A stretch of 64,000 bases of DNA from Alphaproteobacteria bacterium (GCA_020632925.1 JACKER010000031.1:15950-79949); one strand, 5' to 3'; numbered from the stretch's first letter, positions 1 through 9,263 are shown. The notes: generated from the letters alone by a model not told the origin. Numbers and translations are program-made.

Positions 1-58
1 GGGGCTCGTTGAGGAAGGGCTGACGGCCGACGCAGGCGATCGCCCACCACCCGATCAC
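1..58 (-). CDS. Partial lipoprotein, N-terminus only
   Basis: A GTG at 58-56 overlaps the TGA stop of the gene before it (GTGA), and the frame stays open to the window edge. The 19 visible residues begin with a short hydrophobic stretch (MIGWWAIAC) that ends in a cysteine, like the short lipoprotein signals of neighbouring genes. It would be the last visible member of the minus-strand receptor/lipoprotein operon. Function cannot be told from this fragment, and the call rests on the overlap and the lipobox only. Confidence 0.45.
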   Translation of the reverse strand, partial: MIGWWAIACVGRQPFLNEP

Positions 59-807
59 GGCGTCACCTGCAGCGCCTTCACCGCCCAGCTCTGCTCGCCG
101 TCCTGGTCCACCACGACCACCACCCGCAGCCGACCATCGTACTTCTGGGGGATGCGCAGCCGGTTGTGGGCGGTCACGCGCCCCCCGCCGACCGTCCACG
201 GCGCCGTCCGCCCGGTGCCGAGCAGCACGCCGTCGTCGACGTACCACCGGAACACCTGACCGCGGTCCTCACCGGTGGTCGTCGCCTCGAGCAGGACCTC
301 CGCTCCCGGTGCCGGCGCCCCCTCGACGACCTCGATGCGCACCGGCGATGGGCCCGCGACCTCCCACACCACGCTGTCGTCCGGCATGACGGAGAGCGGG
401 AGCACCGCCCGTCCCACGCCCCCGGGACCCTCCGCCACCGCGCGCACGGGGAAGCTGGACCAGCAGTCCCGCGCGATGCCCGTGTGGTCGTAGGAGCACG
501 CCACGTCGATCGAGGGCGGCGTCCAGGTCGTGCGCTCGCCCGTGCCGATCGGCGTGATCAGCGACGGCTCCTCGAAGCACTCCTCGTCGATCCTGGCGGT
601 GCGGCCCTCGTACAGCCCACACACCTCCCAGGTCGGGGCCTGCACCGCCCCGGGCGACAGGACCAACGCCTCGAACGTCCTCGGGATCCCCCCGGGCGCC
701 ACCCGCGGCGTCACGCGCATCGCGGGGATCAGCGTCCGATCGATGTGGTAGTCGAGGGCCTCCGCCCAGTCCGACGACAGACATCCCACCAGCCAGAGCC
801 ACACCAT
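55..807 (-). CDS. Hypothetical lipoprotein beside TonB receptor
   Basis: About 250 residues. I chose the ATG at 807 because it gives a lipoprotein signal (MVWLWLVGC, lipobox LVGC) and forms an ATGA overlap with the receptor stop; a longer reading upstream would lie inside the receptor gene. The mature part has several cysteines in its first half and a C-terminal beta-rich segment (about 160-250) reminiscent of an Ig/PKD-like fold, but I recognise no family. Coupling to the receptor suggests an envelope-anchored partner, perhaps a surface or periplasmic accessory of that receptor. Lipidation is inferred, function is unknown. Confidence 0.72.
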   Translation of the reverse strand: MVWLWLVGCLSSDWAEALDYHIDRTLIPAMRVTPRVAPGGIPRTFEALVLSPGAVQAPTWEVCGLYEGRTARIDEECFEEPSLITPIGTGERTTWTPPSIDVACSYDHTGIARDCWSSFPVRAVAEGPGGVGRAVLPLSVMPDDSVVWEVAGPSPVRIEVVEGAPAPGAEVLLEATTTGEDRGQVFRWYVDDGVLLGTGRTAPWTVGGGRVTAHNRLRIPQKYDGRLRVVVVVDQDGEQSWAVKALQVTP

Positions 808-3116
808 CAGTACGCCGCCTCGATGCCCAGCGCGGGGAGGATGGGGACGAAGGCCAGCACCTGCGGCTCCAGGTAGAGATCGTCGTACGTGGTGTACAAC
901 GGGTTGCGGGCGTTCGTCGCGTTGAACACGTCGAGGTAGACCGTCCAGCGCGCGCGCTTCGCGGTCCAGGACTTGTCGATGCGGGCATCGATCCGTCGAT
1001 AGAGGCGGTACCGGTCGGCGTTGCGCGGACCCTCGAGCCCCTCCCATCGGTCGTTCTGGGGGAGGTAGTTCGGCTGCAGGGGCGTGAAGACGAGCCCCGA
1101 CGCGAGCTGGCCACGCCCAGACAGCGTCCACTGGTGACCGAGCGAGAAGCCATAGACGGCGACCAGGTTGAACGGGATGTCACTCTCCGCTCGGTAGTCG
1201 AACGTGTCCGTCCATCGCAGGCTGCGCCCGACGGAGGACGCGATCCAGCCGAAGCGATCCCCCACCGGCTGGCTCCGGAGCTGGAGCTCGACGCCGGCGG
1301 CGCGTCCGCGGGCCGACAGCCATCGGGGGACCTCCTGGAGGAAGACCGGACCGGTGTCGGTCGCCGATCCCGGCGCGATCACCCAGCGATCGTCGCGGAC
1401 GACGAGATCCCACATCTCGGTCTGGTAGGCGGCGAGGGTCAGCCCGAGGCCCGACGGCCAGCGACCCTCGAGCCCGACCGTGAACTGGGCGGCGCGCGTG
1501 ACCGACAGGTCGTCGCCGGCGAAGCCCTGCGCCACCTGCGCCAGCCCCGGGCCCTGGGAGAGCAGCCCGGCGTAGCCGATCAGATCGACGCTGTCGGACA
1601 GGTGCAGCCGCGTGTTGAGGCGCGGCTCGGGCACGAGCGTGGTCCGATCCAGGAGGTGGTGGACGGACACGCGCAGCCCGGGAGCGAGACGCAGCGGGCC
1701 TGGCGCGGTCACGAGCTCCGCGAACGGACCGGCGAACACCTTCGTCGCGGTCGTGGTCGCGTGCTCGGGATCGGTCGCCAGCGCGAGGATGGCGAGGGCG
1801 CGCCCGGGCTGGACGATGAGGTCCGCGCCGTACCGGAGCTCGAAGGCGCGGGACAGGTCGAAGCGACCGTCGTGCCCCGCCGAGAGCCACCAGGTCTCGA
1901 GCCGCGCGAACTGGACGCTGGAGGCGCCGACCAGGCCGAGATCGGGGACCACGTTCTGCTGGATGTCGCGACCGAAGATGGCCCAGGTCGACCAGCTGCC
2001 GTCCAGCGTGCCGGGGTCGTGGTCCCAGCGCGCGGCGATCCGGAAGAAGCGCGTGTCGATCAGCGCGTTCGGATCGTAGGGGAGGGTGTTCGGGGCCGGC
2101 GGGTCGGGACGCCCGTCGCCGTCGGCGTCGGGGCGCTCGGGGATCAGCCCGATGCCGTCGCGGGCGCCGAGCCAGGTGAACGAGAGCACGTCGCGCCCGT
2201 AGTCGCGCTCGAGGCGGGCCTGGTAGTCCTCGTAGGGGAAGCGGATGGACGCCTCGCGGACCGCGGGATCCTCGAGGCCCTGCGCGACGCGCGCACCCCA
2301 GGCCACGCCCTGGATGAGCGTGCTGACCCAGGCCTTGCGGCCCGCCATGCGCAGGGTCCAGTCGTGGTCGAGGTTCGCGGCCACGGACCCGCCATAGTCC
2401 AGCAGGTCGAAGTGCACGCGCCCGTGCAGCCCCGGATCCGCCACGCCGTGCTCGGTGCGGGCCTGGATGACCGCCTGGCTCACGTCGCCGAAGCGCGGTG
2501 GCACGGCGCCCGGGTAGAACTCGATGTCCGCGAGCAGGTCGGGGTTCACGATCGACCGACCGACCAGGAAGTGGAACAGGAAGGGGACGCGGATGCCGTC
2601 GACGTAGGCGGCCGTGTTCCAGGCCTCGGCACCCCGCGCCACGATGTCGCCCGACAGGTCTGGCCCACGGGAGACGGAGGGCAGGGACTGGAGCGCGCGG
2701 ATGGGGTCGCCGAACGAGCCGGGGACCCGCCGCAGCTCCTCGGCGGACAGCACCTGGCGGGCGACCTCCTCGCGCATCTCGCCGTAGACCACGATCTCGT
2801 CGTCCCAGGAGAACCGATCGACGTAGTACCGGACCTCGAGCGACTCCCCGGTCGCCAGGGCCTCCGCGAAGGTCTGACCGCGATGGTCGGTGGCCGTGAC
2901 CACGACCTCGAGCGGGCCGGCGGGAACCTCGAGGCGGAAGGTGCCGTCCTCGGCGGCGGTGGTCGCGACCTCCCCGTCGCCGGTGGTCGAGCGCGCGACG
3001 ATCGAGGCGCCACCGAGCCGTGCGCCGCTGCCACGCTCCAGCACGAGCCCGGTCAGCGTCGCCGTCTCCGTGGGCGCTTCCTGCGCCCAGGCGGCCGTGG
3101 CGAGCCAGGGGATCAC
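807..3116 (-). CDS. TonB-dependent outer-membrane receptor with N-terminal carboxypeptidase-regulatory-like domain
   Basis: 769 residues. Residues about 17-95 form a CarboxypepD_reg-like beta domain (TLTGLVLERGSGARLGGASI), followed by a plug domain (about 110-225, including RGAEAWNTAAYVDGIRVP and a PPRFGDVSQA stretch) and a long beta-barrel rich in aromatic and Asp/Arg-Asp strands. The family imports large or scarce substrates across the outer membrane with TonB energy. The GTG start at 3116 follows the previous stop by 4 bases; the signal peptide (IPWLATAAWAQE) is short and lacks the usual basic start, so the true start could differ. Followed by two lipoprotein genes through ATGA and GTGA overlaps. 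Substrate not predictable. Confidence 0.88.
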   Translation of the reverse strand: MIPWLATAAWAQEAPTETATLTGLVLERGSGARLGGASIVARSTTGDGEVATTAAEDGTFRLEVPAGPLEVVVTATDHRGQTFAEALATGESLEVRYYVDRFSWDDEIVVYGEMREEVARQVLSAEELRRVPGSFGDPIRALQSLPSVSRGPDLSGDIVARGAEAWNTAAYVDGIRVPFLFHFLVGRSIVNPDLLADIEFYPGAVPPRFGDVSQAVIQARTEHGVADPGLHGRVHFDLLDYGGSVAANLDHDWTLRMAGRKAWVSTLIQGVAWGARVAQGLEDPAVREASIRFPYEDYQARLERDYGRDVLSFTWLGARDGIGLIPERPDADGDGRPDPPAPNTLPYDPNALIDTRFFRIAARWDHDPGTLDGSWSTWAIFGRDIQQNVVPDLGLVGASSVQFARLETWWLSAGHDGRFDLSRAFELRYGADLIVQPGRALAILALATDPEHATTTATKVFAGPFAELVTAPGPLRLAPGLRVSVHHLLDRTTLVPEPRLNTRLHLSDSVDLIGYAGLLSQGPGLAQVAQGFAGDDLSVTRAAQFTVGLEGRWPSGLGLTLAAYQTEMWDLVVRDDRWVIAPGSATDTGPVFLQEVPRWLSARGRAAGVELQLRSQPVGDRFGWIASSVGRSLRWTDTFDYRAESDIPFNLVAVYGFSLGHQWTLSGRGQLASGLVFTPLQPNYLPQNDRWEGLEGPRNADRYRLYRRIDARIDKSWTAKRARWTVYLDVFNATNARNPLYTTYDDLYLEPQVLAFVPILPALGIEAAY

Positions 3117-3120
3117 CCGG

Positions 3121-3642
3121 TCAGTACGTGGTCGTGAAGGTCGCCGAGTACCAGATCGTGGCGTCGCCGACGCTCACCGGGAAGCTCAGCTGGAAGGCGT
3201 ACCCGGGCTTCCAGAGGTCCCGCAGCGCGAGCGCGTCCTGGACCTCGATGGTGGTGGGTACGTTGCGGTTGCTGGGGGTCAGCGCGTCCGACCAGCTCTG
3301 GCCCGGGGGCAGCACGACCTCGGTGAAGCCGTCGGTGCCGCCGCTCCAGGGCTGGTGCACGGCGAACAGCGGGTGTTGCCGACCCTCGCGCCACCAGGTC
3401 GAGACCAGGCGGTCCAGGTCGACGGTGACCACCGTGGCACCCGTGTTGGTCAGGGTCAGCTCGAGGGCGACGCACATCGGCGCGTCGGTGTCGGTGCACT
3501 CGGTCATGATGCGCACCGGCTTCAGCGCCACCTGGACCGGGACGGCCTCGACGGGAGCGCTCGGCTCGAAGTGGCCGGTGGCTACGAGGTCCTTGGCCTT
3601 GGGTCCATCCTTCGCGAGCGCCATCCCCACCAGCAGCAGCAT
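3121..3642 (-). CDS. Small secreted protein of unknown function
   Basis: 173 residues. The ATG at 3642 is preceded directly by GAGGGGGGAAGG and yields a short signal peptide (MLLLVGMALA, then KDG). The mature protein looks all-beta, with a segment (LELTLTNTGATVVTVDLDRL) typical of Ig-like domains that describe unequal or modified strands, and a single Cys pair near residues 55-65. It ends 4 bases before the TonB receptor start, so it is probably the first periplasmic product of that operon. No family recognised. Confidence 0.68.
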   Translation of the reverse strand: MLLLVGMALAKDGPKAKDLVATGHFEPSAPVEAVPVQVALKPVRIMTECTDTDAPMCVALELTLTNTGATVVTVDLDRLVSTWWREGRQHPLFAVHQPWSGGTDGFTEVVLPPGQSWSDALTPSNRNVPTTIEVQDALALRDLWKPGYAFQLSFPVSVGDATIWYSATFTTTY

Positions 3643-3675
3643 CCTTCCCCCCTCGCGCACCCTATCTCTGTCGCC

Positions 3676-5274
3676 TCAGGCGCGGCGCGTCCAGGCGAGC
3701 CCGAGCGCCGAGGTCGCGAACGCCAGCCCGCCGAGCACGAGCCACACCCGGTCTCCCGTGGCCCCACCCACGCCGAGGGCGACCAGCGCGAGGCCCTGGA
3801 GACCGCCGAGCAGCATCAGCCGCGAGAGCTGGCGTTCACCGTCCGGCGAGAGCTGCCAGGTGGAGCGGGTCACGAGGTGGCCGGCGTCGGCGCGGCGCAG
3901 GACCCGCGCGAGCTGGGTGGGGACGTCGATGAGCGCGTCGTCGGCATCCATCAGGCGGCCGACGAGGTGGCGCGCGAGCGAGGGCCAGTCCTGGGCGAGC
4001 TGACCGGCGAGGCGCGGCAGGAAGCGCCGGGCGAGCTCGGTCGTCGTCAGCGACGGGTCGAGCGTCTTGATCGCGCCGTCGAGCGTACCGAAGACCTTGT
4101 CCAGGAAGAACAGGTCGGGCGGGAAGGCCACCCGATAGCGCACGACGAAGCCCATCATGAGCTCCATCTGCTGGTGGACGTCGGCGTGGCCGCCGAGCCG
4201 GAACAGGTCGCGGAGATCCCGCGCGAGCGCGCGCTGGTCGACGTCGTAGTCGACGAGCCCGTGGCGGAGCAGGTGGTCGGCGAGCCGCTCGTGGTCGCGA
4301 TCGGACAGGTCGCGCACGAGGTCGGCCAGCGCGCGGAGCGTGGCGCGGTCGAAGCGGCCGGCCATCCCGAAGTCGATCAGCGCCAGCCGCCCATCGGCCA
4401 GGACCATGAGGTTGCCGGGGTGCGGGTCGGCGTGGAAGAACCCGTGGACGAACACCTGCGAGAGCACGACGTCCACGAGCTTCTGTGCGATCGCTCCCAG
4501 GTCGTGTCCGGCCGCTCGCAGCCGCTCGATCTCGCTGACCTTGACGCCGTCGACGAACCCGAGCGTCAGCACCCGCTGGCTCGTGTGCTCCCAGTGGACC
4601 TCGGGGATGACGATCTGCGGGTCGGCGGCGTGCTGCTCGCGGAACGCGTCGGTGTTCCTGCCCTCGGTGACGTAGTCGAGCTCGCGCAGGATGCTGTGCT
4701 CGAACTCGCGTACGATGGCGACGGGGTCGATGGGGCCGAGCACGCCGCTCGCCTTCGCGACCGACGCCGCGCCGCGGAGGATGGCGAGGTCCCGGCGGAT
4801 CGTGGTCTCGATGCCCGGCCGCTGGACCTTGACCACCGCCGCGGTCCCGTCGCGCAGCACCACGCGGTGCACCTGGCCGATGCTGGCCGAGGCGAGCGCC
4901 CGCTCCTCGATGCTCGCGAACACCTCGGTGACGGGCGCGTGCAGGTCGCCCTCGATCACCTCGCGGATCGGCTCGTACGGGAGCGGGGCGACGGCGTCCT
5001 GGAGCTTGCGGAACTCGACGACGTAGGCGTGGGGCAGCAGGTCGGGGCGCGTCGAGAGGATCTGGCCCATCTTCACGAACGTCGGCCCGAGCTCCTCGAA
5101 CAGGCGCCGCACGCGCTCGGGCTCGGTCAGGCCGGCGGCCTCCTCACCGCCCCGCTGGAACTCCTTCGGCGCGAGCTGAGGCATGCCCACGGCGTCGAGC
5201 ACGAAGCCGAGGTCGTGCTTGACCAGCAGGGCTCCGATCTCGGCGTAGCGACGCTGACGTTCGATGAGCTCCAT
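3676..5274 (-). CDS. ABC1/AarF/UbiB family atypical kinase
   Basis: About 532 residues. Diagnostic UbiB features are present in order: the KxGQ motif (KMGQILSTRPDLLP, about 68-81), the Ala-rich nucleotide loop variant ASIGQVH (130-136), the lysine-bearing VVKVQRPG (147-154), HADPHPGN and the metal-binding DFG near residues 290-310. The last 50 residues form two hydrophobic segments, as in membrane-bound UbiB/ADCK proteins, which act as ATPases in isoprenoid-quinone biosynthesis or lipid handling. I prefer ATG 5274; GTG 5289 is possible. No other quinone gene is adjacent; the gene heads the minus-strand group that includes the TonB receptor, which may be simple proximity. Confidence 0.92.
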   Translation of the reverse strand: MELIERQRRYAEIGALLVKHDLGFVLDAVGMPQLAPKEFQRGGEEAAGLTEPERVRRLFEELGPTFVKMGQILSTRPDLLPHAYVVEFRKLQDAVAPLPYEPIREVIEGDLHAPVTEVFASIEERALASASIGQVHRVVLRDGTAAVVKVQRPGIETTIRRDLAILRGAASVAKASGVLGPIDPVAIVREFEHSILRELDYVTEGRNTDAFREQHAADPQIVIPEVHWEHTSQRVLTLGFVDGVKVSEIERLRAAGHDLGAIAQKLVDVVLSQVFVHGFFHADPHPGNLMVLADGRLALIDFGMAGRFDRATLRALADLVRDLSDRDHERLADHLLRHGLVDYDVDQRALARDLRDLFRLGGHADVHQQMELMMGFVVRYRVAFPPDLFFLDKVFGTLDGAIKTLDPSLTTTELARRFLPRLAGQLAQDWPSLARHLVGRLMDADDALIDVPTQLARVLRRADAGHLVTRSTWQLSPDGERQLSRLMLLGGLQGLALVALGVGGATGDRVWLVLGGLAFATSALGLAWTRRA

Positions 5275-5297
5275 GCGCGGATGGTACACGTAGGGGC

Positions 5298-5651
5298 ATG
5301 CGAACGCTCCTCTACGGTGTCGCCCTGTCCCTGATGGGCGCCGCGTTCCTCCCCCTGCCGTTGTTGGGGTGGGCGCGGGCGCTGCTGGGCTTCTCGGGCA
5401 TCGGGCTGTGGTCCGCGCTGCAGTGGTGGGGGCCGGGCGGCGAGCCGAGCTCGGACCCCGAGCGGAAGCCGAAGCCTCGCCTGCGGGGCGACCTCGGGCT
5501 GCGCGGGACGCCGCGGCTGTCGGGGACGGACCCGCTGGACGCGATCTGGGGCACTCAGGCCTCGTTCCCGACCGCGCCCGAAGACGTGGGCTTCGACAAC
5601 GCCCACCACCTCGTGATCCACGACGACGACGACGACGGCGCCATCACCTGA
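5298..5651 (+). CDS. Small membrane protein with acidic tail
   Basis: 117 residues, divergent from the UbiB gene. Two hydrophobic segments (about 3-24 and 27-43) form a probable hairpin in the inner membrane, followed by a Pro/Arg-rich stretch and a tail ending in five Asp residues. A GTAGGGG element precedes the ATG. The 3' end overlaps the convergent FHA gene by 8 bases. Unknown family; expression is plausible from codon pattern and ribosome site but not proven. Confidence 0.55.
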   Translation: MRTLLYGVALSLMGAAFLPLPLLGWARALLGFSGIGLWSALQWWGPGGEPSSDPERKPKPRLRGDLGLRGTPRLSGTDPLDAIWGTQASFPTAPEDVGFDNAHHLVIHDDDDDGAIT

Positions 5652-6519
5652 GGGTGACGCCCGCGACGTGGAGGCGGGTGCGCCCGGGGCGCCGCTCCAC
5701 GAACCACCGCTCGAAGCCCGCCCGCTCGGCCTGCGCGCGCACGCGATGGACGAGCACGTTGAGGTTGTTGGGGAGCTTGTCCCAGCGCGCTCGACCCCAG
5801 ATCGCACGGCGCAGCTCGTCGTCCTCCACCCAGCCTCGCCCGGGGCCCGGCGGATCGTCACGTCGACGCGTCGCCAGCGCCGCGAGCAGGGCCACGCGGT
5901 GGTCCGCGCGGAAGCGGCACGTGCGGGATCCCTCCGACAGGAGCGCCTCGTCGCGTCCCAGATCGACCTCGAGGCGGTAGGGGAGGGGGCCCGTGCTGGG
6001 CCGGACGGTCGCGGTGTGGTGGTCCTCCTCCAGGACCCAGCGCTGGTCGCCGCAGGTGAAGGGCGCGTCGAGCTCGATCTGGGCGACCTCCTCGCCCCCG
6101 ATGGCCAGCCAGGTGCCGTCCTCGCGGAACAGCAGCTCGCCGCCCGGGAGGGCCAGTCGTGGGGCGCGAACGCTGTGGGCGACGGGCCCGTCCACCTGCA
6201 CCACCCGCATCGGGAGCCCGGGTTCCACGCCCCCGCCGGCGACCCGGAGACGCACGTCGGGTCCGAGCGCCAGGACGTCGCCTTCCGCCAGCGAGGTGGG
6301 GCCGTCCAGGCGGCGCTCCCGCAGGAAGGTGCCGTTCGTGCTCCCCAGATCGCGGACCACGAGCTGATCGCCCTCGGTCCAGACGACCGCGTGGTGCCCG
6401 CTCACACCGGCGTCGCGGAGCACGAGATCGTTGGTGGAGGAACGCCCGATGCGCACCCCGTCCGCGCCGACCGTGCAGCTGTGGACGACGTGGTCGCCGT
6501 TGAGCACCTCGAGCCTCAC
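5644..6519 (-). CDS. FHA domain protein with C-terminal winged-helix DNA-binding domain
   Basis: 291 residues. Residues about 1-95 are a forkhead-associated domain, with GRSSTNDLVL, SGHHA and LGSTNGTFL, the loops that contact phosphothreonine. A middle beta-rich part is followed at about 200-291 by a winged-helix region (DDELRRAIWG, NNLNVLVHRVRAQAERAGF, ending in a GRTRLHVAGV wing) resembling OmpR/CadC-type effector domains. The GTG start overlaps the stop of the adjacent kinase gene (GTGA). The architecture suggests a transcription factor that docks onto a phosphorylated partner, most simply the co-transcribed kinase; this link is inference. Confidence 0.85.
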   Translation of the reverse strand: MRLEVLNGDHVVHSCTVGADGVRIGRSSTNDLVLRDAGVSGHHAVVWTEGDQLVVRDLGSTNGTFLRERRLDGPTSLAEGDVLALGPDVRLRVAGGGVEPGLPMRVVQVDGPVAHSVRAPRLALPGGELLFREDGTWLAIGGEEVAQIELDAPFTCGDQRWVLEEDHHTATVRPSTGPLPYRLEVDLGRDEALLSEGSRTCRFRADHRVALLAALATRRRDDPPGPGRGWVEDDELRRAIWGRARWDKLPNNLNVLVHRVRAQAERAGFERWFVERRPGRTRLHVAGVTLR

Positions 6520-9263
6520 GGCACGACGCTCCCGAGCCGCTCGTGGACCTCCGCGCGCAGCTCCGGCGACGATCGCTCCAGGGCGAGGGCCAGGATCCGT
6601 TCCAGGCCGTCGACGTCGACGATCTCGTTCTGCAGCCCGTCGAGCGCGTCACGCGCGAAGCCCAGGGCGGCGCGAGGGTCGCGGGCCGACGCCCAGCACA
6701 CCAGCGACAGGATGGCCTCCATCTCGCTGAAACATATGCTGCGAGCTCGTTCGAGCAAGGGTTCCGCGTCGGCCCGCGCCCGGTCGTCGCGCCCGTCCAG
6801 CAGGGCGTACACGCAGGCGTCGGTCGCGGGCACCAACCGCTCGACCTCCCCGCCGGCGAGCTGCGCAGCGCGGTGGGCCGCCTCCCACGCGAGGTCGTAG
6901 CTCCCGCGTCGCGCGTGGAGCCTGGCGCGGACCTGGAGCACCGGCGCGATCTCGACGCCGCGCGCGTCTCGCTCTGCACGCTCCAGGCACAGCTCGGCCT
7001 CCTCGACCCGCCCCAGCTCGAGCAGGGCGGAGGCCCGCATCCGCAGCAGGTCGGGCGTGGGGTCGGGCACGTCGCAGGTCGCCGCCTGCTCCTCGAAGCG
7101 GCCCAGGCGCCCGAGGGTGTAGCTGCGGGTCCCGCGCCAGGTGTGTCGGCGGTCCACGGCCTCGGCGGGGATCGCGTCGAGGTGCGCGAGCGCCTCCTCG
7201 AGGTGGCCCCGGAAGGTGGCCGCGGACGCGAGCAGCGATCGGGTGCTCCCGCGATCGTCGGGGGTGAGATCGCTCCGCTCGAGGAAGGCCCGCGCCTCGG
7301 CTTCGGCGCCGTCGAGGTCACCGCAGCGCAGGCGGCAGTGCATGTGGTTGCGCACGGTCGTGCGCCAGCGCGGGTGTGAGGGCCCGGGTCCGGCATCGAG
7401 GACGGTGAGCAGCGTCTCCGCGTGCGCGAGGACGGTCGCGTAGGGGGCCGTCGCGGCGATGGCGGCGTCGAGCGCGGTGGCGAGGTCCGTCGCCGCCCGG
7501 TCGAGCTCGCCGGCCCACCACCAGCAGCGCCCCCGACGCTCCGCCTCCTCGTCGGGGAGCTGCTCCGCCGCCCGCCGTGCCTCCTCGCCGGTGGCCGTCT
7601 CCAGGCAGACCTGGCGCCACCGGGGATCGGCGCCACGCCGCGACAGCGCGGCCACCACGGCCCGATCCCGCTCGAGGCGCTCCACGTTCGCCAGCCGCTC
7701 GCGCCAGGGTGCCAGCCGGTCGCCGGGCACGGACCACCGTGGCCAGGTGGTGGGCAGGAAGCCCGTGTCGCCCCGACGCAGGTGGCCGGCGTCGGACAGA
7801 TCCTGCAGCCAGGCGCGAGCCAGACCGGGCCGTCCGGCCACGCGGTCCACGAGGTCCGACGCGAACGCGGGCGCCAGCGGGAGCAGCTCGGCCAGGGCGC
7901 GGCGGGTGGCGTCGTCGTCGAGCGGGCCCACGTCGATCGGCTCGCCTGCGCCTCCGACGGTGACCAGCAACGCCGGGGTCCCCGTGTCGCGGACCCTGTC
8001 CCACCACCCGGTCGGCGCTCCGTCCGCCACCACCACCCGCGGCCCCGGCTCGAGCGCGAGCAGGTCGGCCAGCAACGTGTCGTCCGCCCCGCGCTGCCAC
8101 CGGTCGATCCAGGCGGGAGGGGCACCGCGCCGGTGGAGCCAGCGGGCGGCTCGCCCCACGTCGGTGAGCGCCAGGGCCTGCTCCAGCTGCTCGCGGGGCG
8201 TCGCGGCGTCGCGCAGCCACCAGGTGCTGGCGCCCACCTCGGCCGCCCGATGACCCAGCCAGCTCGCGAGGAAGGAGCGCCCGCAGCCCTCCGCTCCGCC
8301 CACGGAGATCGCGACGGGCCCGTCGGCTGACCGGCGCAACGCCTCCCAGAGCGCGTCCTGCTCCCGCTCCCGTCCCACCACGGCCGGCGTGCGCCAACCG
8401 AGCAGCAGGCGGCTCGACGTGCGGAGGAGGTGGTCGGGGAGGGGAGCGCGCTCGAGGTGGGTCTCGGGGACGGGCAGATCCGGCGCGGCGGGCGCCGCGG
8501 ACACGGAGACCGGCTGCGCCGCGGCGGGACGCGTGACCTCGGTGAGGGAGGCCGGGACGGGGCGAGCAGCCGCACCCACGGCCGAGGGGAGGCGGAGCAG
8601 CGCCTCCGCGGCGCACCGCGGGCGGGTCGAGGGATCGGGGTGCGCGAGCCACGCCGACCAGGAGGCGAGCGGCTCGTCCGACGGATCCGCCCAGGTCGTC
8701 GCCATCCGGCCGACCGCATACAGGTCCGTCCAGGGCCCGAGCTCGGCGTCCGGGTCGGCCTGCTCGGGCGCGCGCCAGCCCGCGCTCCCCGCGGTGGGCA
8801 TGCTGTCCCGCCGTCCACGCACCCTCGCGACCCCGAAGTCCGCGAGCAACAGCTCGCCGCTCGCCGACCACAGGAGGTTGCCGGGCTTCAGGTCCCGGTG
8901 CAGCACGCCCCGCGCGTGGGCGTGGGCCAACGCCCCGAGGAGCGAGCGGAGCACGGTGTCGAGCGCGCGCGCCGTGGCGGGTGGTCGGTCGCGCAGGGTC
9001 CCGGTCGCGAGCTCCATCGCGAACCAGGCGAGATCGCCTTGCTCGCCAGCGTCGTGCACGGCGACCACGTGGCGGTGCCGCAGGCGGGCCACGGCCTCCA
9101 CCTCGTGGCGCACGGCGGCACGCTCGGCGTCGCTCGTCGACGGCAGGAGCTTGATGGCGACCCGCGCGCGCGTGGCGCGGTGCGTGGCGGACCACACCTC
9201 GCCCCAGCCGCCCCGACCGAGGAGAGCGGACAGCTGGAACCCGCCGAGATCGGCGCCGATCAG
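6516..9263 (-). CDS. Ser/Thr kinase fused to STAND-like pseudoATPase and TPR region; probable CTG start
   Basis: About 915 residues from CTG 9263. Hanks-type kinase at about 15-250: glycine loop GRGGWGEV, lysine in VAIK (38), HRDLKPGN (122), DFG (142-144), APE as APEQ. After a Pro/Ala linker comes an ATPase-like module with a degenerate Walker A (GAEGCGRS, 323-330; Lys replaced by Arg) and a Walker-B-like VVVADG, then TPR-like helices to the end. The first ordinary start codon (GTG 9197) falls after the glycine loop, and the upstream frame is closed at 9324-9326 with no ATG, GTG or TTG between; CTG 9263 overlaps the preceding TGA. Coupled to PEGA kinase upstream and FHA gene downstream. Confidence 0.87.
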   Translation of the reverse strand: MIGADLGGFQLSALLGRGGWGEVWSATHRATRARVAIKLLPSTSDAERAAVRHEVEAVARLRHRHVVAVHDAGEQGDLAWFAMELATGTLRDRPPATARALDTVLRSLLGALAHAHARGVLHRDLKPGNLLWSASGELLLADFGVARVRGRRDSMPTAGSAGWRAPEQADPDAELGPWTDLYAVGRMATTWADPSDEPLASWSAWLAHPDPSTRPRCAAEALLRLPSAVGAAARPVPASLTEVTRPAAAQPVSVSAAPAAPDLPVPETHLERAPLPDHLLRTSSRLLLGWRTPAVVGREREQDALWEALRRSADGPVAISVGGAEGCGRSFLASWLGHRAAEVGASTWWLRDAATPREQLEQALALTDVGRAARWLHRRGAPPAWIDRWQRGADDTLLADLLALEPGPRVVVADGAPTGWWDRVRDTGTPALLVTVGGAGEPIDVGPLDDDATRRALAELLPLAPAFASDLVDRVAGRPGLARAWLQDLSDAGHLRRGDTGFLPTTWPRWSVPGDRLAPWRERLANVERLERDRAVVAALSRRGADPRWRQVCLETATGEEARRAAEQLPDEEAERRGRCWWWAGELDRAATDLATALDAAIAATAPYATVLAHAETLLTVLDAGPGPSHPRWRTTVRNHMHCRLRCGDLDGAEAEARAFLERSDLTPDDRGSTRSLLASAATFRGHLEEALAHLDAIPAEAVDRRHTWRGTRSYTLGRLGRFEEQAATCDVPDPTPDLLRMRASALLELGRVEEAELCLERAERDARGVEIAPVLQVRARLHARRGSYDLAWEAAHRAAQLAGGEVERLVPATDACVYALLDGRDDRARADAEPLLERARSICFSEMEAILSLVCWASARDPRAALGFARDALDGLQNEIVDVDGLERILALALERSSPELRAEVHERLGSVVP

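Noticed and set aside
5668..6900. Long plus-strand open frame antisense to FHA and kinase genes
   Set aside because: It opposes well-supported genes, lacks domains or ribosome site and has the skewed composition of GC-rich antisense frames.
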